From Ureaplasma zalophigenitalium (GTDB taxonomy: Bacteria > Bacillota_I > Bacilli_A > Mycoplasmatales > Mycoplasmoidaceae), in assembly GCF_025780055.1 (NCBI RefSeq), contig NZ_JAOXHJ010000004.1, positions 1 to 64,000 on the forward strand: a DNA stretch of 64,000 nt. The letters run 5' to 3'. Shown here piece after piece: positions 1 through 12,500 of the stretch; the first letter of the stretch is position 1, and each line of letters starts with the position of its first letter. The position numbers and the translations under genes are program-made. Under the pieces are notes generated by a model, which saw nothing but the letters and a program-made list of their open reading frames with translations, ran no database searches and was not told where the DNA came from.

Positions 1-386
1 GAATTAATTTTCAATATTATGAAAAAGATTCGCTGTTTGAAATCAAAAATAGTTACCCCGATTTTTTAATTAAATATAATGACCATGAAATATTTATCGA
101 AATCAAAAGCAGTGATGATTTTGATGTTCTAAAATCCGAAGGGATTATTGAAGCGTTTGAGCAATACATTGCTGAATTAAATGATTATCAAAATCGTTAT
201 CAACCACTAATTAAGCACTTGACTTTACTAGTTGTTTACTTGGATAGAACCCAAAATAACCGAATGTATTTGCAGGGAGATAGCAACCATTTAGGGATGC
301 AAAAATTGTTGTTAAAACAAAAAGGTTATCACACGACAATGAGTGATTTATTTACTGCGATTAGAAAAGATAGTAAAGAAGTTTAA
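1..386 (+). CDS. 3' end of a PD-(D/E)XK nuclease, probably the restriction (Res) subunit of a type III system
   Basis: Only the last 127 codons are in the window (frame starts at base 3, TAA at 384-386); the 5' part lies to the left. The visible tail has a PD-(D/E)XK nuclease signature: a proline-aspartate pair at visible residues 19-20 (YPDFLIKYN), followed 12 residues later by an E-I-K triplet (IFIEIKSS). This arrangement at the extreme C-terminus is typical of type III restriction Res subunits, whose N-terminal part is a DEAD-type helicase that cannot be seen here. A type I-like or solitary nuclease is possible. The gene converges with the minus-strand operon and ends in a shared terminator region. 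Confidence 0.55.
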   Translation, partial: INFQYYEKDSLFEIKNSYPDFLIKYNDHEIFIEIKSSDDFDVLKSEGIIEAFEQYIAELNDYQNRYQPLIKHLTLLVVYLDRTQNNRMYLQGDSNHLGMQKLLLKQKGYHTTMSDLFTAIRKDSKEV

Positions 387-520
387 TTTTTTTCTCCAGG
401 TATATTCTTCTTTCAAAAAGAAAACTATTTGTAGCACTACAAAACTTGGAGGATAAGTTATTTGCCCACCCTGTTTTTATTAGACTACGAATTATTTCTT
501 AATTGTGCATATTATTAATT

Positions 521-535
521 ACTCTAAATTAGAGT
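521..535. repeat. short perfect inverted repeat
   Basis: ACTCTAA and TTAGAGT flank one base. There is no T-tract next to it, so it is not an obvious terminator. It could be a protein-binding site, a decayed recombination site or chance; nothing in the sequence decides. Confidence 0.4.
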
Positions 536-699
536 AAGTTTGATTTTCATCCAATTAATAAATTTCTCTGATTCATTAAATTAATAAATCACTGTTTTCA
601 TAATTATGTTGTTCTAAAAAACTAGAAGCAAAGAAGTCAAACATTTGAAAAATCAGAACGATTAATAACATTTAAATAAAATAAATATAAATAAAAAAT

Positions 700-727
700 A
701 AAAAAAGAGGGGTTAGCCTCTTTTTTT
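700..727. terminator. bidirectional Rho-independent terminator
   Basis: The stem AAAAAAGAGG / CCTCTTTTTT (701-710 with 717-726) has a 6-base loop. A-tract and T-tract flank it symmetrically, so it can end the plus-strand nuclease gene and the minus-strand opp operon, whose last stop codon is at 750. Confidence 0.8.
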
Positions 728-749
728 GTTTGTGTATAAAGTTTTTTAC

Positions 750-1223
750 CTAATATGCTGAAATATATTCGTGCGTTTGAATATTTAAAGCTTTGTTTCA
801 ATCATTTAAGTTTGTGTAATAAACCAATAAAATTGGGAAGACAAACAGGTTAACAATTGGGATATAGCTTAAATATAAACAAACTTTTACTTTTCAATTA
901 AATTCTTTTTTAATTTTAGCAATATATTTTTGTAAGAAAGTAGTGATCACAATTAAATTAAAAACATAAGCAGATATAAATAAGAATAATAAGATAGTAA
1001 ACATAATAATTAAATTCACTATTTGTTGTTGGTATCAATGAATTTCTTGCATTGTATTTAGATCATAATAATCTTGATAATTTAAATCAAAATTTGCTGT
1101 TAAATGATTCTGATAACTAACCCAAAAACCAATGGTAATTAATAAGGGAATCAGGAATAAGTTTTGGCATAAATCCATTATGGATACAAACCGTAAACGT
1201 CTATTTAATAATCTATCTATCAT
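750..1223 (-). CDS. small membrane protein, last gene of the opp operon
   Basis: A 157-residue protein (ATG at 1221-1223, TAG at 750-752) with two in-frame TGA tryptophan codons after residue 100 and one at residue 63. Three hydrophobic stretches are visible: about residues 20-36 (LFLIPLLITIGFWV), 70-95 (IVNLIIMFTILLFLFISAYV) and 120-140 (LSYIPIVNLFVFPILLVYY), so it is probably a multispanning membrane protein. The AGGAGT ribosome-binding site just upstream overlaps the last codons of the OppA gene, whose stop is 3 bases before this ATG, so the two are translationally coupled. I recognise no family. Its place at the end of the operon suggests a role alongside the Opp surface proteins, but that is inference. 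Confidence 0.75.
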
Positions 1224-1225
1224 AA

Positions 1226-4200
1226 CTATACTCCTTCATCTTCTGGGGAAGTTGGTAATCCTGCACGCGGAGGGTGTTTATAGTCATATGCATATTGTAA
1301 ATAATATGTATATAAATGTTCTACCCCACCTAATGATTTAATTGATCATAAAGTATCTGTATCCATAATTGGTAAAATACCTGCTTGGTCACGGATAATT
1401 AATTCTAAATCACGCATGATATTAAAGATATCATTTTCTGATTCTCATCCACCACGGTTTGAATTAAAGAAGTTTTTAATTCGTTCACGGTGTGTTCCAT
1501 CATCTTCTTTTTTAATTGTGAAGATTTCGTTATCAACAATATCAGTGTTGAATTTATATGGAGAAGAAACTGTGATTGCCCGTTTTTTTGGATCACGTGG
1601 ATCAATGGCAAAAACCTTAACTAAACTATAAGAAGAAGGTTTTAGTTTTGCATCAATGATGTTAAAACTATAAGGAATTCGCTCTTTATTGGTTTTTCAA
1701 ATTAATGGACTGTTTTCCTTACCAAAGTATTTTTCTAGATTAGCTTGGTTATAAACATTATCTTCGTCCACATTTAAGACTTTGTTTAAAGTAACAGTAT
1801 AAACTTCCTGACTAATGTTATCTTTAATTTCGGCAAATAATTCGTGGTGCGCATTTTCTTCTGCAACTATTTTAGATAAATAAACTTTTTGGTTGGCAAA
1901 ATCCGTTGTTTCACGAACTAATGGTAGTTTGTGTTGTAAAAGTTCTTCGTATTTTTTTAAAAGTTCGTTTTTCTGTTTAATTTGGGCTTTTTTAAGCTTT
2001 AATAATTCGTCTTCTAAATTCTTGATTTCAACATCTAAAGTATTTAAATCACGCAATTGTTTATAATAGTTGTTTAATTCGACTGCCGAAACAACATAAT
2101 TAAATAATGGGAAAGCTTCGTTTTTTAAACTAAAACCTCGTTGATAAGAGATATCAAATTCTTGTGATAATGATCTTTGATCTGCTAATAATTCACTAAA
2201 GAATTTTTCTTGATCGTTAGTATAAGTTAATAATTGGTTGATTTTTTCTTTTAAATTATTTAAACGTTCTTGGTAGAAAGCATTTTCTTGAATGAATAAA
2301 TCACTATCTAATAAGTAATCTTCAATATTGTAAGGAGGATTTTTTTGTACTTCGGATACCTTTTTGGCAAAAATGCTTGCTTCTTTTATTTTATTTACCC
2401 GGTTGTATATTAACATTACTCATTTGTAAAGTTTTTTATCTTTTTGATTAACTAGGTTTTCTACTAATAAATTAATCTCATTAGCAGCAGAGTTAAAGTT
2501 TGTTCAACTAACAAATTCGTTCGGTTTTTTAGCAGCTGATTGCATTAATTGATCAAGATGATGTATTTTAACTAATAAACCTAATTCATGCAACGCATTC
2601 ATAATCAACTCATGATCTTGGTCATTAGCAATTGTTAAGAAGGCTTTTAACATAACTGCAACTTTTTCATAATTGGCTTGGGAGAAATCGTTGAATAAAG
2701 TCGTTAGTGTCGTAGTAAAATTAACGACTAATTGCTTATTTTTTGCTAAAACTTCAAATTGTTTGAAAGTATTTTTTAATTCATCTAACTTATCAAATGT
2801 TTGATCTGGGAGTTCAAATAGTTGTTGAACTTCCTTTTTTTCTTCCTCTGTTAAGACTGGTAATGAAGAGCTATGTAACTTGTCGATTAAGTTTTTATGT
2901 GTAGCATAGTGTGTTGATGTTTTTAAAACTTGTGCATATTCATTAAATAATCTTAATAAGTCTTTTCGGTTCACATCTACTACTTTATTTAAAGATGCTG
3001 GTAAATGCATCAACTCATTTTGCAATGATGTTTGTCTAAATCCTAAGAAGCTATTCAACAAGTTATGTAAATATGTAAAATTAGCCTCGTTAGCTGTTTG
3101 ATTTGTAAAGAATACTTTGAAGTCTGCAACATTGTTTAGAAGTTTGAAACCATTAATTAAACTTAAAGTTTGCATCTTTAATTGTGCATCATTTTTTAAT
3201 GAACTATTATCAATTTGATCAATAAAAGTTTTTAGAATATCAAATTGTTTTTGTGCTTTATTTAAATCTAATTGCTTTTCATTCAGGATTTCAGCTTGTG
3301 TATTTAAGAGTTTACTTAATTCAAAATCCTTTTCTAAAAGTTGGAAATCTAAATTAGTTGATTTTAATAAATTTAAAGCTTGCGTGTGCAATGTTTGTTT
3401 ATCATTAACTAGTTTGTTTTCTAAAGCTGTAAGGAACTTTTGATTAAAGCTATTAATTAAATCAAAGATTGCTGTTCATTTGGCAACCACTTCTTTGGCT
3501 TTAGCTTCCATTTCTGCAACTGCAGTATTGGCATCGTTTTGAATAAATAACTCTAATTCAGTATTTTTAGCTTCTAAATCCTTAAGAGTTTCTTGCATCG
3601 ATGCTAATAAACTAGCCGCTGGATCTGGTTGAGTTTTAAATTGATCATACATGTTAGCAACATTCTTAAATAAGACTTTTTCTTGATCATGATAAGCATT
3701 AATTTGAATTAAGCTAGCTTGTAAGCTATTTGCATAACGACCTAGATTAAATAAATAATCATGTCATGTTTGATGATCCTGTTGTGCTGGAGTTTGGATG
3801 ATATCTTTGTGCGTTTTTTCATCAGCTAATAAACTTTTTTGTTTAGCTGCAATTAATTCTTTAGTTAAACGAATTGGAGTAAGTGAATCAGCTGCATTAC
3901 TTAGCACTTTGAAAATATTTTGTAGGCGTGCAAAAGCATTGATGTATCATTGGGGAACAAATACTTCTTGAGTTTTTAAATTACCCAGATAAGCTAATTC
4001 GCGAATAATATTAGCTTCAGCTTTAGGAATACCTAAACGATCTAAAGCATACTGTAAACTAGCTTCGTCTTTGTATGTTTCAAAGAAATCTTTAAAAGTT
4101 CAACCTCCTGAAGGATTTAATTCAAATCCTTGGGTTTTCCGAGTTTCTCAGTTCACTCCATCTTTGAGGAAAAAAGCTCCCATTGGAACAGAGTATTCTG

Positions 4201-6499
4201 ATTTCCCGAATTTATCCAAATTGTTATATGTTAAATCAAATTTTCCTGAATTTAAATAAGAAACATAAGTACTTGGAGGCAAGGCTTTTAGATCAATAAC
4301 CACTTTAGTTTGGGCATTAGATAACGAACGTTCAACAATATCCTTAAAAGCAATTGCAGCTTTAGCATTTTCTGCTGGCTCTGTTGAATACAAGAAAGTT
4401 AGATGAATTTCTTTATCTTTGTATTCTGGGTGATTTTGCACAAAACGATTTAAGTAATTACGACCCATTTCCGGATCAAACCCTTTATCTAAACGTTCAA
4501 CGTTTTCGAATTTATAACTTTTAGCTGAGTGTGTCATAAAGGTATCATTTTGCATTAAATACTCTTTTAGTTGACCATTTTTATCCTTAAATTCAGATTT
4601 AAATTTAACATCATCAAATCATAATTCTAAATTATCCCCTTTAGAATTTTTAATAACACCAAATGCGGTTCAATTCGACACTGGGAATGATGAGGTTCAA
4701 CCTGTTAATAAAAGAATGTTTTGACGGTTAGTTGCAAAAGCGATTGCTCTTCGTAAATCTGGATCTAATAAAGGAATGAAGTCATCTTTATGAGCCACAT
4801 AATCTTCATAAGAATCATATCGAGAGTCTTTGTTTAAGTTGAACTGGATAGCTACAGTCCCAAACCCCTGGCTCTTACTCATTAACTTACGCGTATGTTC
4901 TTGTGATCAGAATTTTAACATGTAAGATGTCGGCATATCTGTGGCCGAAATAATCCCTTGTTCAAACCACAATGATTTAACTTCGTTTTTTGAATTAAAG
5001 TAAATCTTTATATTATTTGGTATGGTTTGGTCTGCTCCGTAATAATTTTTATTTTTACTTAAAGTAATATAACCTTCAGGACCCAAAATTGTTGAGTCGA
5101 TGTTAAAAGCTGATGAATAAACAAAATTATCTAGGTTGGTTCCAAAATTATGAATTCCCCCATGTGTTTCAATGAACTTTCGGTTAGCAGGTAATAATTC
5201 TTGCTTACCGTTTAAATCATTCACAACAGTAATTGAATTAGGTTTTGGCGCAAACGTTTCAAACTCCATTAATAATTCAAATCGTGAACGTGGTAAAGCA
5301 AAATAACGTAATAATTCATCCTGGTTAGCCAAATCCCGCACGTGTTTAAAACGACGCGCTTTAATTTGATCAACCGTTAAATCCTTTTCTTTCTTTTCGA
5401 AATCTAAATTTTCAACATTGAAAATTTGGCGTTTTGCAAAATAAGGATTTTTTTGCAATTTAAACTTAACTGGTTCAGCATTCGGATCGTTGTTGGGTTT
5501 AACATAAATGTATTGCAAGTTATTCAAGTCTAATGATTGGTTTTCTGGTAATGACAAAGCGTTTTTAAAATCTTCATTTGTAATATTTCAAAACATTTGC
5601 CCTGTTGATAAACCAATATCTAAAGCCGCCGCTTTAATATCATTAACCTCTTTAGTGTCTAATGGGTTGTGGTTTTCATCAAACATTTGGTTTTGGAAAG
5701 GAACAAAGTTTGGATCTTCTTTTCATTCCTTAGTAATTTGATCAAAAATAAATGGTGGGCGACCAAAAGGATTTTTATAGGGAACACCATGTTTACGAAT
5801 ATAAGCTTCTTGAACATCATTCATTCGTTGTGAACCTTTAATATTAATGTTCAACAACGCTGTTCTTAATTGTGAACCTGTATTCAAGTCCATAATATAT
5901 TGATAACTGTCAATAAAATCCTGGGCTGTTAATTCCTTACCGTCACTTCATTTCGAAGCTCCGTTGTTTAACCCTAATTTGACAGCTACAGTTTTTTGGT
6001 TTTTATTGTTAAAAGTAATGAACGATTGGTAATCATCAGAAACAAAGGAAGCTAAAGCTTCAGGTGCAATCCCAAATGATGATAAGTCATAAAATGAAGA
6101 GCTAATATTATTTACTGTGAAAGTATTTTCTAAATCACTAGTTGTTATTTGATCAAAGTTTAAACCATCAATTGTACCATCGAATTGTTTAGCATATAAC
6201 TTCGGTAATCCTAATAAGTTGCCAATTTTTGAATTGGTTGATGGCGCTTGTTTGAAGAAACCACCAACTAAAGTAGGAGAAATTGAACGTAAACTAGTAA
6301 ATTTTAAGTAGTTAAAAGAGTTGATTGCCGGAATAGCAATTCCGAAATCATATTTTCGGTCACTCTTTTTTTGTAGTTCAGGCGCTTTTTTATTGTCTTT
6401 ATATTGACAACTTACAGCTACCCCTGCGATTAATGACAACCCACTAAGAACTCCAGCGGTTGTTAATCATAATTTTTTACGAGTGGCTTTAATTTTCAT
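1226..6499 (-). CDS. oppA: giant OppA-like substrate-binding lipoprotein with a large helical insertion
   Basis: A 1757-residue lipoprotein. The N-terminal signal peptide ends in a lipobox (AVSC, lipidated Cys about residue 31), so it should sit on the outer face of the membrane and hand peptides to OppB/OppC. Residues about 40-820 read as an SBP_bac_5-type peptide-binding domain. Residues about 820-1600 are helical and coiled-coil-like, rich in Leu, Lys, Glu and Gln. The last 150 residues (LPIMDTDTLW, then LQYAYDYKHPPRAGLP) look like the normal C-terminal end of mycoplasma OppA, so the helical block seems inserted in the binding fold rather than appended. Known mycoplasma OppA proteins are nearer 1000 residues, from memory. 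The AAAGGGGGA ribosome-binding site supports the start. It lies after the giant protease-like gene; many TGA codons encode Trp. Confidence 0.82.
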
Positions 6500-6511
6500 A
6501 AATTCCCCCTT

Positions 6512-9500
6512 TTATAATTTAAATTGATTTTGAATCTTAATTAAGACCATATCATCATTTTCGTTTTTTGGTTTAAAGGCATAAATTGGTGCCGTGTTAT
6601 ATGATTTGTTGTTTTCTGCAATATACTTACGAGAACCTAGTGTTAAGAGATTTTTTCCATCTTTATCTAGTACACGTTGGTTGTTTTCATCAACAAAATA
6701 TAGTTCAAAATCATTTTCTGAATTAATATTTACCAATGCGTTTGTATAATTGGCAAGAATTGCATAATCACTTGTTCAAGAGACGAAACCTTCATCTAAT
6801 AAAGTGTGTTTTGTACTTGAATCACCTTGGCGTTTTAAGTAGAATAAGTTGTTCGTGTTATCGAATGTGATATCAATATAAACGACAACTTCACTATTTA
6901 ATGCTTTGAAAGCTAACTTCTTAATTCGCGGTGCGTCCTCTTTACGTACAAAACCTCAGAATAAGGTAGAGTCTAATTGTTCATTTCGGTGAATACCTGT
7001 TAATGTTCTGTTTCCAATCCCCTGTGATTTTAGTGAGTAAATTCACATAGCACGAGGTCGATCTTGGATGATTTGGTTGTCTAAATCCTTAATTTTAATG
7101 TGCGTGTCAATAATTGGGTTTCGGTTTTCATCATATAATTCTCAATTTAAAGACTTACGTAATCATCGATCTTTAAAATATCCATTGTTGGTAATTTTTG
7201 TTTGACCAATATAACTTAACTGACTTGGGTCAGCTTGACGTAACCCCTCATAATTCTCAAAATCAGTTAAAACTGCATTTGGATTTTGAATTTTCTTCAT
7301 TAATTCATCTAATGGGTTTTTTAGTTCATTAAAACTAATGAATAATTCATAGATGTGTTTTTGCATCTCAAGTAGCTTAGTTTTAATTTTTTTCTTGTTT
7401 TCATCACTAACGACAAGAGTTTGTGCTAAATGTTCTTGTTTTGCACTAATCTTAGTTAAAATAGCTGTGATTTCTTCTTCAGATTGTGCTTTTAAAGTTT
7501 TAATAGCTGAATCAACTTGTTTTTTTAAAACATCTAGCATAAATAGCAGATCTTTTATCTCAACTATTTCTTTATCCATTATTTTTTTATTTAATGCGTT
7601 TGCTGAAGTAACTAATTCATTAATCGATTTAATTAAAAGTGCTTTTTGAGCAAAATTAACTGTTGACGAACTTAATTCGTTTTTAATAAAACCAAGTAAA
7701 TCAGCATAATTAGTAATAGCTGTTGCAGCTAAATCACTTTCGATTTTTACTGTTGCTTGTCAGTCTTTAACCAAAAGATCTAAAGAAGCTTTCGCACCAC
7801 TTAACGGCGAGTTGATCAATACGGCATCTTTTTTTAATAGGTCAATTAGTGCTTTTAAATTTAAATTCGTTGACGCTAGTGTAGTTGTTAAGTCTTTATC
7901 AGCAAAGTCTTGCGCTAAAAAGTTTAATCATGCTTGAGTTCATTTTTCTTCATTAAGCAATGTTTTGTTAAAGACACTTAATTGGTTGTTGATTTGTTGA
8001 TAATCTAAAGCTAAACGCATTAAGTTGGCTGAAACAGCGTTTTGCTTACTTCAACTACTTGTTCCCAGATCATTAATTGCTTTTGTTCAATACAGGGTAT
8101 TATTTCCAGCAAAAACATATTCAGAACCTGAGTTTCACTCAGATAAATTAGAAATAAAGTTTGGTAAATTATCTAATTCCTGTGTCGAAGGCACGAAAGT
8201 AGTTTGGACATAATCTCGTGTTAATACTTCAGGTAAGCTGTATGTATAATCTGAGAAAACTTCGGCTAATTTATCGTATGAACGTTCTGCATTGGTTTGT
8301 GTATATCCAGAAGATAAAGCTTTATATTCACCATCAATTTTTTCAATACTTCCGTTTGTTTGTGTATTTGTTACGTTATATGCAAATAAATCAGCATATG
8401 TACTAATTGATCTTGTACCTTCAGGGTAAATATAAGTATAACCCATAGTAATATCTGCTAAAATCGCATAGTTAATTTCTAGTTGATCAATGTTCTTTTT
8501 AGTTGTGTCAACCATGTATTTTTGCACTAAACCAATAATATCATCAACCTTCCGCTGACCATCTACATTAGGATCTAATTCAAAGACGTTGTTTTTGTTT
8601 GGCAAAGCATAAGCTTTAATTTGACTAGCAGGTTGTGCTGTTAGGTTGTGAGGTGTATATGGATTACCAAATGACGCCACACCATCTAACCCCACATTTC
8701 CTTCGAAAATGTAGTTGTATTTATTTAAATCCTTTAGTGGGATATTGTTTGATTTAATGAATAATTGGTGATCACGAACTTTGAATTTAAAGTTCTCCAT
8801 CGCCTCTGAAATCACACTAGCTTTTGAACGAATCCCACCTGTTTGTAGGTCATTTTTGTTCGCATCATAATAAGCGTTTGTGTCAAAGAAATGATTATCA
8901 ACATATGCATATTCATCTGCGTTTGAAAATTCTATATTCTTTGTTGCTTTATTGTAATGGTATTTAGTAAAGTCTAAACCATAAAAAGCGACCGCTTCCT
9001 CCAGAGTGTTAAAACCAATGTAATCTATCGATATGTTTTCATGACGCATTTGACCATAAGTATACTTATTAACTTTTTGGTTAGCTTTATTTAAAATTTG
9101 TACAGGGAAATCAAATAAATATGAATATTTTGATTTGCTTACATTAGCGACAATTTTGGCATTTTCAGGATTTTTTAATTCTTGTTGAATGTAAAACAAT
9201 GGTTGGTTGTTATCCGAATTCACCATAGTTCCTAATGGATAATATTTAAATTCGCCATCAACAAACGTTTGGGCTTTTTGATTAAACATAAACGCATCAC
9301 TAAAAGCCACGGTTGTTTTGGCAACTACGGCTGATGCAGGACCATCAGTGGGTGCATATGCATAAGCTCGACCAAAGTATTGGTTAAAAGTGTGGTCTGC
9401 TTGTTCAAAACGCATTCCCCGTAAAAAAGGATGAGCAGTTGGTTGCAAGCTAAACGGTAAAGCAAGTCGCCCACCATCTACAATTCGCTTGAATCAATTT

Positions 9501-12500
9501 GAAACAACTGTTGATAAATACTCATAGTGTTGTTTTTGTTGCGGTGTATTCTTAGGGTCACTGATCATTTCGGGTAGTTTTTTTTGCATTAAAGGTCCTA
9601 AAACATTTATAACAGTTGGAACGATTGAACTACGGTCTATTACAAATTTTAAGCTTTCAAAAACATTTCCAGCTGCTGTTAAATTTACATCCTGACCAAA
9701 AGTTTGCACTAATGGATCAATAATATTAAACGCCTTTTCTTTTTCATAAGCATCTGTATAGGCTTTCTTTTGAGTATAGGCTCATGAAGAACTAATTGGC
9801 TCATCAGAATATGATTTACCATCTGATTCTCAACCATTAATTCCGTATTGAGGAGCATCGGTTGATCCTGGTACTAATAATAATGAGTAAATTTGATCAA
9901 TTAACGCATCTACAGCTTTTAAGAATTTCGAAGCATCAACAAAACCGTTTTCATCGCTAAATGATGTCAAATTTAAAACATCGTTGTTGTCTCGTGTTTT
10001 TACATAAATAATAATGTTGGATTTATGTCAAATGTTTTTCTCATCCAATGAAGAATTTTTAAATCCAAAGATTACTGGTTTATTTTCTGAAAACTTAATT
10101 TCATTTCCCATTCCATCTTTTAAAATTCCTGCATATTTTGAAAAATCTTTGTTTTTAGCTGGGATTTCAAAGCTTGTTAGTTGAATTAAAGCAGCATCTG
10201 CTTCTTTTAACAATTGATCATAATCTGGTTGTTTTTTATTATTCTTATCAGCAATGAAAGCTTCTACTTTTTTTAATAACATTTCAGCCGTTTTAATAGG
10301 GTTGAAAGTTTGGTTATTATTTAACACGGTTGTTTTGTCAGTTTTTAAGTGAGCATAACGTTCTGTTAAGTATTTTTGTAAATTATTTAATGATTCATCA
10401 TATGCTTGTTGGATATGTAATTGAACATCTGCTAAAGAAGCGTTAGGGTTTTGACTACGGTATTGAGTCGTGATTTTTTTAGGATCTACACTAAATGATT
10501 TAGTTAAGAAATAACGTGCAGCTAATAAATCTTTAGCAGCTAGAGCTGGTGTTAAAACTGCGTTTGAAATCGAAGGACTTAATGTTCCTGAGTGGTGGTC
10601 AAAAGCGTTTAATAAGAATAAATCAGCAATTTTAACCCCTCTCAATTTAGCAGCTTCATCTAATTGTTCATATGATTGTAGAAAACGACGACGTTTATTT
10701 TTGTAAAAATTATTTGCCTTATCTGGTGCATCTGCTCCCCAAACATCTGTTGGTTTTTCTCAAATATATTTTGAACGATCATTATCTAAGACAGCATTGA
10801 TTGAGAAGTTTGTCAACTCCCCATTAGGACTTGGTGTGTAATCGACTTTCATTCGACGTGCACCAATCCCTGAACTTCGTGCATCTAAATAATCTTGTAA
10901 AACATTAATGTTGTATAAACTATCTAAACTTAAACCACCACGTGAAGTAATTCCACCTACTTCTGAAATATCCCGAGTATCCGAAATATCTTTAATGTAT
11001 TGTAGGGTTTGGTGGTGGCCATATTCGTGTGCCCCCACATATTTTAAATAATTGATTCCTGTCGTTTTAAAAGATGGATCAGTTTCGGCAACAATAGATA
11101 AATATGGTACACGATCAGTCGCAAAGAAACCATAGTATTCACCATCGACTACCTTAAAGTGCGCAGAACCATTTTCGTCATAATAAACTTCTTGGTGTAC
11201 ACCATTAATTTTTTTCATTAGGTACGGACGTTTGTTAACTACCTTATCAATTAATCCGCTAAAAACGTCAATGTAAATTTCGTACGATTTTTGCATTTCG
11301 TTGTCCACGAACTGGCTTTGTTCTTTAATGACTCGAGGCGTAAATGGATCAAAGTAATTAATGGCTACTTTAAAAGTATTAAAAGCATCATCAAAACTCG
11401 CATCATACAAGCGCCCCTTAGGATTATCTTTCGTTTTAGCTAATAAAGTATATGTAACTTCTGTTGGTTTTTGGTTATCTAAAACAACGCTTGGGTCATA
11501 AGATTTTAAAATTTCTGTTTTAATTTGTAAACGATCAGATTTTTTTACATCAGCAGTTGGTTCACCAAAACCAGCTGATAGAATTTTTACTTTGGTAATA
11601 TTCTTTTCGTTAAAATCTTTTGTTTCATTTAATAATAAATTGTTAAATGAGTTGTAGAAACGCGGGTTTTCGTGATGATTATCATCATATACAAAGACTT
11701 CTTTATCTTTAATTAAATTATCGTAATTATAAAGGTTTCGGAAGTTATGCACATCTGCTTGTTCTAGAAATTTATCAAAATTCTTAATGATAGCATCATT
11801 TAAGCTATTAAAGAAAATTGAATCACTTGTCGATAAAAATGAACGTGATAAAGGATCACGTGAAGACGCTGCTACGGCCATTGATTCATCGATTTCACTA
11901 CCATCGATATTAAATGGTAAAAGGACAAAGTTTTTTTGTTGATTATTATATTCAATATCAAACCCTACACCCGTAATTAATTCATTCGCCTTAATTTCGT
12001 GTTTATTTATTTTGTTAATAGTAATCGCGTGTACATCCGTTTCTTTTACCTGAACAAATCGTTGTTTTGCCTGCGGTTTTTTATTTAAACGAACGTTGTA
12101 ACCATATTTATTGAAAATTTCGTATAAATAATCAGAAGCTAATTGGACAGCTGCTTGTTGATTAGCAGCGCTAAAAACGTAATTAAAACTTAAGAATGAG
12201 TGTAATTTGATAATTTTTTCTGCTTGTTCATTCATTTTTTGATTGAAGACTTGCGATAAAGCATTCTGATCATTCAGCGGGAATTTTTGATTAATGATTT
12301 TTTGAATTTTTTGAAATTTCGCTTGTAAAACTTGTAAGTTGTGTTTTACAATTTCTAATTCGCTTACTTGACTTAAATCAGCATCTTTTTGATCAAGATA
12401 CGTCGTATATCATGTGTTGTTTTGTGAATTAAAATTGAAGGTTGATAATAAATAATCGACAAATAAAGTTACATCAACTGGTGGTAGTTCTTCATCTAGT

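Larger units (their letters stand above)
387..749. other. intergenic region between convergent genes
   Basis: No gene is seen here. It is very AT-rich and holds a perfect 7-bp-arm palindrome with one central base at 521-535 (ACTCTAA-A-TTAGAGT) and the bidirectional terminator at 700-727. No tRNA-like fold or convincing ORF was found. Confidence 0.6.
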
